DNA of 62,037 nt from CAZYSK01 sp964649415 (GCA_964649415.1 CAZYSK010000032.1:1-62037), one strand, 5' to 3'. Positions 14,645-23,468 are shown, numbered from the stretch's first letter. Notes: generated by a model from the sequence alone, not told the origin. Made by a program: numbers and translations.

Positions 14645-16867
14645 CTACAACTGCCCCAGGGACCCGTAGCGACCGTACCTGTGTACTGCCTGCACCATGG
14701 CCACGAAGTTCTCCGGTGGGACATCGTCTCTGATGCCGCCGGCAGTGCTCAACACGTAGCCCCCACCAGGAGCCAGCCTGATGCAATAATCCCGCACTCG
14801 CTCTTCAATCTCCGCCTGGACACCACGAACCAGCAGATCCGTGGGGATACTGCCCAACAAGGCCATCTTGCCAGCCCATCCCTTCTTGATGGCGAATATG
14901 TCGCTATACTCCGGTTCGACGGGATGAACGGCGTCGAACCCAATATCCCACAGGACCGGGAGAGCATCGGCCACCCGCCCCATGGTGTGAATGGCGACTA
15001 GCTTGCCGTGCTCTTTGGCCGGAGCGATCAGCCGCTTCATGCGCTTGGGAAAGGTTTCCTGGAATACGGCGGATTGTGCCAGTCCATGTGTGGGCATCGC
15101 CCGACCACCACTGTCAGCGATGCAATCAGTGACTACGACAAAGGCCAGGTCATCGGCAAAGCGGTCACAGACAGCCCGCATGGCTTTTTCCTGATGCGCC
15201 AGCAGGGTGTCCATCAGCCTCTCGAGCATGGACCCGGCCTCGTGGAGCCCCACTGCTCGAGTGGCGTTGTCGAAGAAAGAGGTGAAACTGGCAATGACGC
15301 CAACGCCGGTGCGCTGAGCAGCCCGCAGATAGCGCTCCAGGCGGCTAAGTTGATCCGTCAGCGAAGGCAGTGATTCCGACGCATGCAGTTTATCTGCATC
15401 CTCCCACGCCCTCACAATAGCGTCCACAGAGGAAACGCTTCGATCAACGATGCTTCCGACGACGTCGCTCGGTCGCCACGAGAAATCGCAGACCACGGCG
15501 TCCATACCCAGCCGCATAGCAAACTCCACACGATCATCGGGCGTGACGCGCCGTTCGCCGGTCTCGCCGACGACGTCGTACTTAAGTTCGCGCTCCAGGA
15601 CGTACTCGTACACCGCTCTGCTGGTCACCCAGAACTCCAAGTGTGGCAGCCTGTCTGCCTCCTGATGCCGGAGCACGCGCAACAGGCGATTGGCGTCAGA
15701 GCGGGCGTAATCAGACTGCCTCCCCTTCTTCCCATTGGCAGAAGGAGAGACAATGTTCTTTCTGAGCGACCTGATTTCTGGTGAGGGCGGCTTCACGATC
15801 ACGCCCACCTCCGTCCGAGCATCTTCGGAAAGAGGCAGACTGAGGGGACAGCGGCCCAGATCTCGCATCCTGCTGCCGCACGAATGGCGCACGACGAGAC
15901 GGGTGGGCAGCACAACGTGGCGCGGCTGCAGACTGACCTCGCTGTCCAGACGGCTGAGAAGCAACTGCGCCGCATTGACCCCCATATCGTAGGCCGGTTG
16001 GACGACCACGGTGAGGAATGGAAAGAGCAAAGACACGTAGGGCAAATCGTCGAAACAGACGAGCGCGATATCCTGCGGGATGCGCAGACCGCGCGTGACC
16101 AGCGCCTGGATCACGCCCATCGCAATGGCGTTGTTGGCCGCGAAGATGGCACTGGGATCGAGCCCCTCGTCGAGCATCTGATGGGTCAACTCCTCGCCAG
16201 ACGTGATTCGATACTCCCCTTGCCTGACCAAGCGGGGATCGGGAGGAATCCCTGCCTCTGCCAGCGCCACACGGTAGCCAGCGAGACGATCCTCGGCCGT
16301 AGAGGTATTCATCGGACCGGAAAGCATAGCGATGCGCCGATGGTCCAGGTTGATCAGATGCTGTACCACCGCCTTCGCCCCGGAGAGAGAATCTCCATAA
16401 ACCGAATCGACGTCCCAGCCATCGACGCGCCGGTCAACGATCACCGTCGGTATGTCTCGCTCGCGCAGTCTCGACAGATTCCGGTTATCCGAATCGTACG
16501 GAGCGATAACCACGCCGTCCACGCGCTGGCCGACGAGTACGTCGAGATAGCGCTGCTGCTTGACCGGGTTCTCGTCCGTGTTGCACAGAAACACGGAATA
16601 GCCACGGCTCCGCGCGGCGTCCTCCACACCCCGCGCTACCGTGGTCCAGAAGGGGTTCGTGATGTCGGAGACCATCAAGGCCAGCGTGTGAGTCCGCTTC
16701 GAGCGCAGGCTTCTTGCCATCACACTGGGCACATATCCCAGTTCTTGAATGGCACACTCGACCTTCCCACGAGTGGCAGCGCTCACGTTCCCCGCGTTGT
16801 TGATCACTCGGGAGACTGTCACCGGCGACACGCCCGCCCGCTTAGCGACATCGCTGATTGTCGGCAA
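14645..16867 (-). CDS. LacI-family repressor fused to a uroporphyrinogen-decarboxylase-family domain
   Basis: A 740-residue protein, twice the length of a LacI repressor. Residues 1-60 are a LacI helix-turn-helix and hinge (TISDVAKRAGVSPVTVSRVI, MARSLRSKRT). Residues 60-335 are a full periplasmic-binding-protein-like effector domain (LALMVSDITNPFW, VDGVVIAPYDS, AIFAANNAIAMG, CFDDLPY). After a 50-residue polar linker, residues 388-740 form a complete URO-D/MtaA-type barrel (ANRLLRVLRHQEADRLPHLE, then MALLGSIPTDLLVRG, PPENFVAMVQAV). The HxC and Cys zinc ligands of the MtaA methyltransferases are replaced (His627-Thr-Met629, Ala709), so the barrel may sense rather than catalyse. There is no stop or frameshift between the halves. 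It has its own promoter and operator at 17002-17069. Confidence 0.93.
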   Translation of the reverse strand: MPTISDVAKRAGVSPVTVSRVINNAGNVSAATRGKVECAIQELGYVPSVMARSLRSKRTHTLALMVSDITNPFWTTVARGVEDAARSRGYSVFLCNTDENPVKQQRYLDVLVGQRVDGVVIAPYDSDNRNLSRLRERDIPTVIVDRRVDGWDVDSVYGDSLSGAKAVVQHLINLDHRRIAMLSGPMNTSTAEDRLAGYRVALAEAGIPPDPRLVRQGEYRITSGEELTHQMLDEGLDPSAIFAANNAIAMGVIQALVTRGLRIPQDIALVCFDDLPYVSLLFPFLTVVVQPAYDMGVNAAQLLLSRLDSEVSLQPRHVVLPTRLVVRHSCGSRMRDLGRCPLSLPLSEDARTEVGVIVKPPSPEIRSLRKNIVSPSANGKKGRQSDYARSDANRLLRVLRHQEADRLPHLEFWVTSRAVYEYVLERELKYDVVGETGERRVTPDDRVEFAMRLGMDAVVCDFSWRPSDVVGSIVDRSVSSVDAIVRAWEDADKLHASESLPSLTDQLSRLERYLRAAQRTGVGVIASFTSFFDNATRAVGLHEAGSMLERLMDTLLAHQEKAMRAVCDRFADDLAFVVVTDCIADSGGRAMPTHGLAQSAVFQETFPKRMKRLIAPAKEHGKLVAIHTMGRVADALPVLWDIGFDAVHPVEPEYSDIFAIKKGWAGKMALLGSIPTDLLVRGVQAEIEERVRDYCIRLAPGGGYVLSTAGGIRDDVPPENFVAMVQAVHRYGRYGSLGQL

Positions 16868-17001
16868 TTGCTAACCCTCGATCACCGGAGAGAACGCGGA
16901 CAGAATTTGTGCATCCGTGGTGAGTGCGACGGTGGGAAGTGAAGACGTTGACCCAGACGCATGATCAATGTCCGCTGCGCCCGCCCATGCGTCCGTAGAA
17001 G

Positions 17002-17035
17002 TGTTGAAAACGATATCATGGTATCGTTTTCAACA
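17002..17035. promoter_or_regulatory. Perfect palindromic operator, probably of the LacI/URO-D protein
   Basis: TGTTGAAAACGATA (17002-17015), six-base centre TCATGG, then TATCGTTTTCAACA (17022-17035): 14-bp arms without a mismatch. The core GAAAACG...CGTTTTC is typical of LacI-family sites. It starts five bases beyond the -10 box of the minus-strand promoter, covering the transcription start, which fits autorepression. Confidence 0.8.
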
Positions 17036-17040
17036 ACCAT

Positions 17041-17069
17041 ATTATACAGCACTTGTAACCGCGTGTCAA
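17041..17069 (-). promoter_or_regulatory. Consensus sigma70-type promoter of the LacI/URO-D gene
   Basis: On the minus strand TTGACA (17069-17064), a 17-base spacer and TATAAT (17046-17041), all exact consensus. The transcript would have a leader of about 165 bases before the ATG at 16867, including a GATCAATGTCCGC repeat word near 16957-16971. Confidence 0.8.
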
Positions 17070-17090
17070 GGGTTTTCCGAAAGCAACCTT

Positions 17091-17245
17091 CCGCGTGAAG
17101 GCATCTGTGGATGCAAGAAGCACCAATTAGCCCCGATCAACCAGAGAGCGGCTGGGGAATCGCGGCTACCGATCTGTTCTCACCCCGTGGGCGCGTTTGC
17201 CGACCGCGGATTGCCTGCCACTAAGCGGCTACTCCGGTCGAGAAG
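17091..17245. repeat. Dispersed intergenic element, copy 1 (about 150 bp)
   Basis: Alignable along its length with 41432-41590: shared blocks include CGCGTG, CAT(C/T)TGTGGAT, ATT(A/G)GCCCCGA(T/C), TTCTCACCCC, CCGC(A/G)GAT and CGGCTAC. It is upstream of the LacI/URO-D promoter; copy 2 is likewise upstream of a minus-strand gene. No reading frame, transposase or terminal repeat is evident. Confidence 0.55.
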
Positions 17246-17293
17246 CGCAGCAGAGAATATTTCAGCCAACCGAGGCACGTTGCACCCTGGCCC

Positions 17294-18088
17294 TCACCCT
17301 AAGAAGTCCGAGACCGTCTTCCGCAGGCTCTCCCCGTTCTGCCTGAACCAATCGTAGAGGATCTTGATGTCCACACCAAGGCAGAAATGACGCACCCCCA
17401 TGTCGAGGTAGTACTTCGCCTGATCTACGCTGCCGATCTCGGCCCGGGGCGGCACACCCATCCGCAGCGCGGTCTCAAAGACACGCCGCTCAACGGCCTT
17501 GACCTCTGGCGAGTTGCGAGCGCCCGGCCGCCCGATGCTCATGGAATAGTCTGCGGGGCCCCATTGAACCATATCAATCCCGCCCACTGACAGAATCTCT
17601 TCCAGGTGCTCCACGGCAGGCTCCTTCTCCACCATCAGCATCACCACGATGTCCTTCAGTGCCTGCACGTACTCAGGGCCGCCAGCGTGGCCCATGAACG
17701 CGAAGCGGCGCGCGGCAGCTCCGTTATAGCCACCGTCCTCGGGCGTGTCAGGGCGCACAGCGCGCACACACTCACGGGCATCCTCCACCGAGCGGCAGTC
17801 TGCAAACAGGACGCCCTGGAAACCGGCCCCGATCGCTCTCTGTGCCAGGAAGCGCCGGGGGACCTGGTCGACCTTGATGATCGGCGACATGTCGTGCAAT
17901 TCGGCCGCCCGACAGAAATTGTCGAGCGCGTACAGATCAAAGGGTGCATATTCTGCCAGGAATTCGACGTAGTCGAACATCCCTGTGTGTCCGATGACCT
18001 CAACGACCGATGGCCAGACAGCCTGAATCCGGGTGCCCACAGTCGGCTGACCGGCGTTTAGCAACTCCCGAAGTCTATTATTTCTCAT
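17294..18088 (-). CDS. HpcH/HpaI-family aldolase (2-dehydro-3-deoxy-acid type)
   Basis: A 264-residue class II aldolase of the HpaI/RhmA/CitE-like family. Visible features are the substrate loop VGTRIQAVWPSVVEVIGHTG, FDYVEFLAEYAPF, the VLFADCRSVEDARE strand and GGIDMVQWGPADYSMSIG. These metal enzymes cleave 2-keto-3-deoxy acids to pyruvate and an aldehyde. I start at the ATG at 18086-18088; this overlaps the end of the aldehyde oxidoreductase gene by 11 bases, implying translational coupling. Pairing with an aldehyde oxidoreductase suggests that one makes or removes the aldehyde handled by the other. The open frame continues upstream but only inside the neighbour in another frame. Confidence 0.87.
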   Translation of the reverse strand: MRNNRLRELLNAGQPTVGTRIQAVWPSVVEVIGHTGMFDYVEFLAEYAPFDLYALDNFCRAAELHDMSPIIKVDQVPRRFLAQRAIGAGFQGVLFADCRSVEDARECVRAVRPDTPEDGGYNGAAARRFAFMGHAGGPEYVQALKDIVVMLMVEKEPAVEHLEEILSVGGIDMVQWGPADYSMSIGRPGARNSPEVKAVERRVFETALRMGVPPRAEIGSVDQAKYYLDMGVRHFCLGVDIKILYDWFRQNGESLRKTVSDFLG

Positions 18089-20045
18089 TGCTACTATCCC
18101 TCGTTTCCAACGGATTGTCCCAATCCAGGGGCAATCGAGCCTGCTGCCCCAACTCGTCGGCCACCCAGCCCAGGCCCAGCTCCACCAGCTTGTCCCGTGT
18201 CGGGTGACCGGCCTCATCCCAGCCGACCATGCGGTAGTAGAGCGCCCGTGCCGCCGCCACCTCCTGGGGCGTGAGCGCCACGCCATCGGTCGCGCCACCC
18301 TGCAGCGGCACAAACATCTTGGGAGGGACCGTGTCTGCCTCCGCCCCTACCCCATCGCGGGCATTGAGCGCACGGAACAGGTTCAACCGCCGCTCCCCTA
18401 CCTTCATCAGTTCCCACAGGCTCACGTTCCAGCCGGTGACCGCGCGCACCGCCTCCACGAGCTGGCTGGGGCCATACAGTTGCCACGCTGGACCAAAGAC
18501 AAACTTGCACACGCAGACGCAGTCAATACCACTGATCATGCGCTGGGAGTAGACTGAGTAGCGCACTTTCTCCTCATTCAGCACATCGCCCGGCACCGGG
18601 TCCATCAGGCCGATCTCCGCCATCCGGTCAGGGTAGCTGCCGTACGAAGGATCGTGCTCACAGATCGTGTGGTCGGCGCCGCCAGGATTGACGAAGTACA
18701 GCAGGCCCAGGCCTCGCTTGACCTGGGGCATGTGCGCAGGCAGTTCTTGCCCCTTCACCGCGACGACCAGGTCGTGGCCTGTCTCCAGGATGTCGGCAGC
18801 GCGGGCCGATCCCTCCCCCAGCACACGTCCCACGCCTTCCCGCTCTCCGATGCGCTCTACCATCTCCACGAGCGCCTCGGCGTTGCCGAAGCGAAGTTCG
18901 ACGGACGCCTGACCAATGTCCGCGCCGTCCGTTTGATCCGGCGTAAGCAACCCGCGCTCGAAACAGTCCGTCGCCCAGGCGATCGTCGCCCCACAGGATA
19001 TGGTATCCATCCCGTACATGTTGCACAGTTGGTTGGCCCGCGCGACCGCTGCCAGGTCAGAAACCCCGCAATAGGCTCCCATCGTGGCCAATGTCTCGTA
19101 TTCCGGACCGCCGTAGCGCGCGTCCACCCGGTACGGTCCCTCCGTCACCTCAACCACGTTCTTGCAGCGCACGACGCAGCCAAAGCAGGTATCCGCACCC
19201 TTGCGGATGGTCTCTGCCATCCGCTGCCCACTGATGGCCTCGGCCCCCTCGAAGGTGCCGCTGGCCCAGTTGCGGGTCGGCAGCCCGCCGACCCTGTCCT
19301 GAGATAGCACTGCCGCGGACGTTCCTATGAATCTCATCGTACCCACACCCGACTCATCGAGGTGCTCAGCTCCCCACCGGGCGAGCGCCTTCACAGCATC
19401 AGGGTCAGCCATCTCCGGACGGCCACGCCCACGCACGGCAACAGCCCTCAGATTCTTTGAGGCCATCACCGTGCCCAGACCAGCGCGGCCGTTGGCCCGG
19501 CTGGATTCGTGGACCAGCGCCCCGAAACGGACCCCCCTCTCGCCTGCTGGCCCGCACTGGAGGACCCGGATGCGGCTGTCACCCAACTGGTCCCGGATGG
19601 CATCCTCCACGTCGGCGGTGAAACGCCCCCAGATGTGCGAAGCGTCCCGCAGTTCCGCCTCCCCGTCGTGCACCCACAGGTAGACGGGGCGTTCAGCCCG
19701 GCCGTGGATCACAATGCCGTCGAAGCCCGCGAACTTCAGCTCAGCGGGCCAGAAGCCTCCGCTCGCCGATTCACCCGCGAGCCCGGTCAGTGGAGACCTG
19801 GCCGTGGCTTCCACGCGGGATTGGCCAGAGAAGGGCGCGCCGGTGATCACGCTGACCATCAGGCTTAAGGTGTTCTCCGGCCCTAGTGGATCGGCATTAG
19901 GCGGCGTATGCTTCCACAGGTAGTATGCCCCCATCGCACTCCCGCCCATATACTTGCGGTAGAACGCCTCGTCGGGCTCCTCCACCTCCAGCTTCCCCGC
20001 GCCAAGATCCACGTGCAAGACTCTGCCGTTATACCCGAATGGCAT
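18078..20045 (-). CDS. Aldehyde:ferredoxin oxidoreductase (tungsten-type), with a small in-frame insertion
   Basis: A 655-residue member of the AOR family, which oxidises aldehydes to acids with ferredoxin using a tungsto-bis-pterin and one 4Fe-4S cluster. The cluster cysteines are C287-x2-C290-x3-C294 (CFGCVVRC), as in archaeal AOR, with a fourth cysteine in GIDCVCVCKF. The N-terminal domain shows GYNGRVLHVDL, the YMGGSAMGAYYLW loop and ARSPLTGL. Residues 375-382 (ADIGQASV) interrupt a block that normally reads TDG directly into ELRFGNAEA; the extra codons match a dispersed repeat. A GGGAGGTAAC ribosome site precedes the ATG. No cofactor-synthesis gene is in view. It is downstream of GH116 and overlaps the aldolase gene. 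Confidence 0.92.
   Translation of the reverse strand: MPFGYNGRVLHVDLGAGKLEVEEPDEAFYRKYMGGSAMGAYYLWKHTPPNADPLGPENTLSLMVSVITGAPFSGQSRVEATARSPLTGLAGESASGGFWPAELKFAGFDGIVIHGRAERPVYLWVHDGEAELRDASHIWGRFTADVEDAIRDQLGDSRIRVLQCGPAGERGVRFGALVHESSRANGRAGLGTVMASKNLRAVAVRGRGRPEMADPDAVKALARWGAEHLDESGVGTMRFIGTSAAVLSQDRVGGLPTRNWASGTFEGAEAISGQRMAETIRKGADTCFGCVVRCKNVVEVTEGPYRVDARYGGPEYETLATMGAYCGVSDLAAVARANQLCNMYGMDTISCGATIAWATDCFERGLLTPDQTDGADIGQASVELRFGNAEALVEMVERIGEREGVGRVLGEGSARAADILETGHDLVVAVKGQELPAHMPQVKRGLGLLYFVNPGGADHTICEHDPSYGSYPDRMAEIGLMDPVPGDVLNEEKVRYSVYSQRMISGIDCVCVCKFVFGPAWQLYGPSQLVEAVRAVTGWNVSLWELMKVGERRLNLFRALNARDGVGAEADTVPPKMFVPLQGGATDGVALTPQEVAAARALYYRMVGWDEAGHPTRDKLVELGLGWVADELGQQARLPLDWDNPLETRDSSNEK
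18899..18935. repeat. Repeat fragment inside the aldehyde oxidoreductase gene
   Basis: Plus strand reads CGACGGACGCCTGACCAATG followed by TCCGCGCCGTCCG. The intergenic repeat end at 22724-22750 reads GAACGGACGCCCACGTCC then GCGCCGTCCG, and the word CAATGTCCGC is shared with the hairpin repeats at 12359 and 16957. In the protein it corresponds to an extra segment at residues 375-382, in frame. Confidence 0.55.
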
Positions 20046-20050
20046 TTCGG

Positions 20051-22579
20051 TTACCTCCCTGCCTCAGCCAGCCCGTGCGATCCCTCGCAGGGCTCATAGA
20101 CTATCCTCTCGTAGGGAATGTCGCCCTCCTGAACCGACACGATGGGTTCCCCACCGCGGATCGCCACTGTGCCGTAGCCAGTGGCGGTGCAGAAGAACGC
20201 GCGGAAGTCACCCTGGATGCTTGGTTGGATGGTCAGCGTCTTGTCCACCGCGTCGTAGCGCACGCCCGTCAGTCCCTGCAGCAACGCGTACGACGACATT
20301 GCGCGCGCGTACCAGTGGCCGCATTCGTACTCGTTGAACGGGTTGCGCACGCGCCCATCGTAGCGATCGCGGACTGTGCAAACGATCTCTAGCCCCTCGT
20401 CCACGAAGCCCATCATCATCAAGTGCGAGGCGACCTGGTACTCGATGCCGGTCCAGACCTCGTTGCTGTAGACAAACGGCAGTGAGAGCTCACCGCCCCG
20501 TGGCCAGGTGCACAGCAGCAGCCCTCCCTCCTTGCCGAGGGCGAAGGTGGGACGCTGCGGGTTGGCGTGGTCAGATAGATCCCGCCTGAAGTTATGCCGG
20601 TACACGGCCAACAAGTGAGCAGCGACTTTTTCACGGTCGAGGATCTCACCCACCCCGCAGACCTGCGCCATCCACGCGCCGAGGACACCGTCAGACAGAC
20701 AGCCGTCGCCGTACTGGTATTTCGGCCCCTCTTGCCTCAGCAACTCCAGGGCCTCCGGCGAGTAAGTAGTGCGCAGCGTCCTCCCCTCCGTGGGGTCTCC
20801 CGCCCGGAGGTTCTGCCATTCGATCCGCTGGACGAAGTACTCGCCGTTCCAGAGCTCGGACTCCATCCACGCGCGTCCCTTCTCGAATAGCTCTGCATAC
20901 AGTGCGATGCCATCGCCGACCGCCTCGGCCATGGCTATAGCTGCCTTGAGCGCGCCCAGGTAGAACGACGTACACATGCCGTCAGGCCCCCAGAACTCGA
21001 CGTCATACGTGTTGTGATGGGGCTCAGCGAGAACTCCTGTATGATCCGGGTCCCACGTTTCGATGCAATAGTCCAGGCTCTGCCTCACCCGCGGCCACAG
21101 ATCGCGCAGCCATTCGCTATCGCCACTGATGCGCCACTCACGATGCACCTTCATAATCCCGCCCAGTTGACCGTCAGCGGCAGCGTGAAAGTCGTGCGCG
21201 GCGGGCCGGATCGGCAGACTGGCGCGGAAGGCCTGGTGCCCCCGCTCGTCCTGATTCTCGTTAAACTCGGTCTGCCGGAGCGAGCGCTCCATATCGGGGA
21301 GGAGGTGAGGCAGGGCCTGGGCGTAGTTCCACACGTGCGTGCACGATCCGGCGCAGCAGCCTGCGTTGTCGCAGCATCCCTCCCAGCACCACAGCCTGCC
21401 GTCGGTCTGCCGGAGCACCGTCGGGGACTTAAGTATCGTCAGGTTGGCCGCCACCGCCTCGACGACCTCCGGCGGCAGCGTCATGTCGTAGAAGCAATCA
21501 CGGAACGCAGCACTTCGGTCCCGCAGCACGTCGTAGGTCTCGCGCCAGTGTTCTGTCACCGCCTCGATGTCGGCGAAGGCACCCGCGTACCACGGCCTGT
21601 GCCTCGGCAGGTCGCTTCCGTCCCTGCAATCCGGGGAGCCCTCGGCGCACAGCCCTGCGCACCGATCGTCTCCCACGCGCAGATCGGTCTCAGGTACGTG
21701 CCAGGCCAGCCGCAACCGGACCAGCTTCTCCTCACCGGGTCCCAGCCGGAACGGCACGTACAGGCTCCCGCCAGGGCTCGGCTCGTCGTGCGCCCCGGGG
21801 CGCGTGATTGGGCCGGCTTCCGGTGCCTCCCCCTGGCTGATGGTGTTCCAGAGAATGGTCAGTGGATCGTACCATCCGCCACGGAACCAGGCACAGTTGA
21901 CCTTGACGTCGGCGTCATCCACGACGGCGCTGAGCGCGCCCTGGTCCCATGGCCTTCCATCACGCCCGGCCTGCGAGAGAACGAAGCCGTTGCGCGTGGC
22001 ACGCACGGCCTCGCCCCCCGGTCCCATCGGCTCTAGCTCCCAAGGTCGGCCTGCCGCCATGAAGTTGCGGGCGTGGAAGGAGTAGATGGCCTCCACGGGT
22101 TGGTCGCTTGGGTTGACGAAGCGATATTCCAGGGCCGCCACAGGAAGGCTGGAGTTGTCGGCATCTCCTGGCGTAAACGGGCTCCAACCCGTCAACTCGA
22201 CCCGCAGCGAGATGCGCGGATCCTCCAGGTCCACTGTGGCAAACGGAAAACGGGCTCGGAAGATCGCCTCGGCACAGCGTGGCAGCCCATAGGTTCTCCC
22301 CACCCCACCGTTGCCTGTGCCAGCCGGGCCGAAGACCTTCCAGCCGGGCACGGGGCCCTCCAGCAACCGGGCCACGTTCGGCGTCCCCTTGATGCACAGC
22401 GCTGAGAACACCGGCGGCTCGTTGAACACGTCAGGCCGCCCGCGCAGCGACACGTGGGACAGAGCGCCAGTTCCCTCCAGGCACAACATCCCCGCGCCCA
22501 TGCCACCGAGGGGAAACGCAACCCGGCTCAAGTGCTCGCCTGCGTACACGCCGTTGTACGCTCTCTCACCTACACCCAT
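20051..22579 (-). CDS. GH116-family glycoside hydrolase (non-lysosomal glucosylceramidase/beta-glucosidase type)
   Basis: An 842-residue protein with the two-part architecture of GH116: an N-terminal beta-sandwich (from VAFPLGGMGAGMLCLEGTG) and a C-terminal alpha/alpha barrel (from about residue 380). The barrel contains DNAGCCAGSCTHVWNYAQAL, HHNTYDVEFWGPDGMCTSFY, where the nucleophile Glu of the family lies, and GDGCLSDGVLGAW with the probable acid/base Asp. No signal peptide is visible, so it should act in the cytoplasm on imported beta-glycosides (glucose or xylose linked). An AAAGGAG site precedes the ATG. Five bases separate it from the oxidoreductase gene downstream. Confidence 0.9.
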   Translation of the reverse strand: MGVGERAYNGVYAGEHLSRVAFPLGGMGAGMLCLEGTGALSHVSLRGRPDVFNEPPVFSALCIKGTPNVARLLEGPVPGWKVFGPAGTGNGGVGRTYGLPRCAEAIFRARFPFATVDLEDPRISLRVELTGWSPFTPGDADNSSLPVAALEYRFVNPSDQPVEAIYSFHARNFMAAGRPWELEPMGPGGEAVRATRNGFVLSQAGRDGRPWDQGALSAVVDDADVKVNCAWFRGGWYDPLTILWNTISQGEAPEAGPITRPGAHDEPSPGGSLYVPFRLGPGEEKLVRLRLAWHVPETDLRVGDDRCAGLCAEGSPDCRDGSDLPRHRPWYAGAFADIEAVTEHWRETYDVLRDRSAAFRDCFYDMTLPPEVVEAVAANLTILKSPTVLRQTDGRLWCWEGCCDNAGCCAGSCTHVWNYAQALPHLLPDMERSLRQTEFNENQDERGHQAFRASLPIRPAAHDFHAAADGQLGGIMKVHREWRISGDSEWLRDLWPRVRQSLDYCIETWDPDHTGVLAEPHHNTYDVEFWGPDGMCTSFYLGALKAAIAMAEAVGDGIALYAELFEKGRAWMESELWNGEYFVQRIEWQNLRAGDPTEGRTLRTTYSPEALELLRQEGPKYQYGDGCLSDGVLGAWMAQVCGVGEILDREKVAAHLLAVYRHNFRRDLSDHANPQRPTFALGKEGGLLLCTWPRGGELSLPFVYSNEVWTGIEYQVASHLMMMGFVDEGLEIVCTVRDRYDGRVRNPFNEYECGHWYARAMSSYALLQGLTGVRYDAVDKTLTIQPSIQGDFRAFFCTATGYGTVAIRGGEPIVSVQEGDIPYERIVYEPCEGSHGLAEAGR

Positions 22580-22620
22580 GACCGACTCCTTTCAGATGCC
22601 AGCCATACCGCCGCCTCGCC

Positions 22621-22752
22621 GTTCGTAGTCAGGGCGGATGCAGACATCCGTCCGCAGGTCCGCCGGAGTGCCGTCTCCCGTTCGTAGTCAGGGCGGATGC
22701 AGACATCCGTCCGCAGGTCCGCTGAACGGACGCCCACGTCCGCGCCGTCCGA
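22621..22752. repeat. Two tandem copies of the GTTCGTAGT repeat
   Basis: Copy 1 starts at 22621 and copy 2 at 22680, both beginning GTTCGTAGTCAGGGCGGATG, identical for about 44 bases. The second copy runs on to GTCCGCGCCGTCC near 22750, as in the single copy at 8453-8523. They sit between the phosphatase and GH116 genes. Confidence 0.65.
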
Positions 22753-22769
22753 GAAACCTGGTTTCACCG

Positions 22770-23468
22770 TCACGAGACCAGCTCCCGAGGTATGTGGTCT
22801 ACCCGGTTGTAGTAGCGCAAGTCCAGGTAGCCGGTGCTCCGGATATCGACGCGGGAGATGGCCACGTTGAGGTGATGATAATAGACCCGGCTGTCTGGCA
22901 ACTGGCTGAACAGCGCCTTCATCAGAGCGTCAATGAAACCGCCGTGGGTGATAATGGCGATTCGCTCGTCGCTGCTGGCCCATTCGCGCAGCTTCCCCAC
23001 CGTTCTGATCGCCCGTGCAAGGCAAGACGCTCTCTCCTCGCGGCCCTGGTGCCACCACCCCTGCACGGTGATCGCATCGGGCAACACGAAGTCCGGAAAC
23101 TCCGTCAGCATCTCCGTCCGGGTCTTGCCCGGACACCCACGTATACCGCCATCCTCCCCCTGGTCCAGGTAGACGCCACCGTGCTCGTGGATGTCTATCC
23201 AAACCTCGGGCGCTATCCCCAGTGCCCGTCCGACAGGCCCGGCCGTCTGCAAGGCCCGCCACATGGGGCTGCAGTACAGCCTTGTGATGCCATAGCCGCC
23301 GGATTCGGTCGGGTGCGGCGACCGGCTGGTCTCGGTGGCGAGATGCCGTGCCAGGATCTCCGCCTGGCTTCTACCCAGTTCCGTCAAAGGGGGATCGCAG
23401 AGCCGATCCTTCTGATCGGCCAATGCGTTGTTGACTGATTGTGCGTGGCGAATGATGTAAAGCTCCAT
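22770..23468 (-). CDS. Histidine phosphatase family protein (phosphoglycerate-mutase-like)
   Basis: A 232-residue protein starting MELYIIRHAQSVNNAL, the RHG-type phosphohistidine motif at residues 7-10 with Gln instead of Gly in the third position. Supporting residues are the LYCSPMWRALQTAG arginine, the EHGGVYLDQG acid region and the second histidine in IAIITHGGFIDAL. Members range from sugar-phosphate phosphatases to mutases; in this operon a sugar-phosphate or nucleotide substrate is plausible but not shown. GGAGAAA precedes the ATG. It would be the first gene after the promoter at 23641-23669. Confidence 0.88.
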   Translation of the reverse strand: MELYIIRHAQSVNNALADQKDRLCDPPLTELGRSQAEILARHLATETSRSPHPTESGGYGITRLYCSPMWRALQTAGPVGRALGIAPEVWIDIHEHGGVYLDQGEDGGIRGCPGKTRTEMLTEFPDFVLPDAITVQGWWHQGREERASCLARAIRTVGKLREWASSDERIAIITHGGFIDALMKALFSQLPDSRVYYHHLNVAISRVDIRSTGYLDLRYYNRVDHIPRELVS

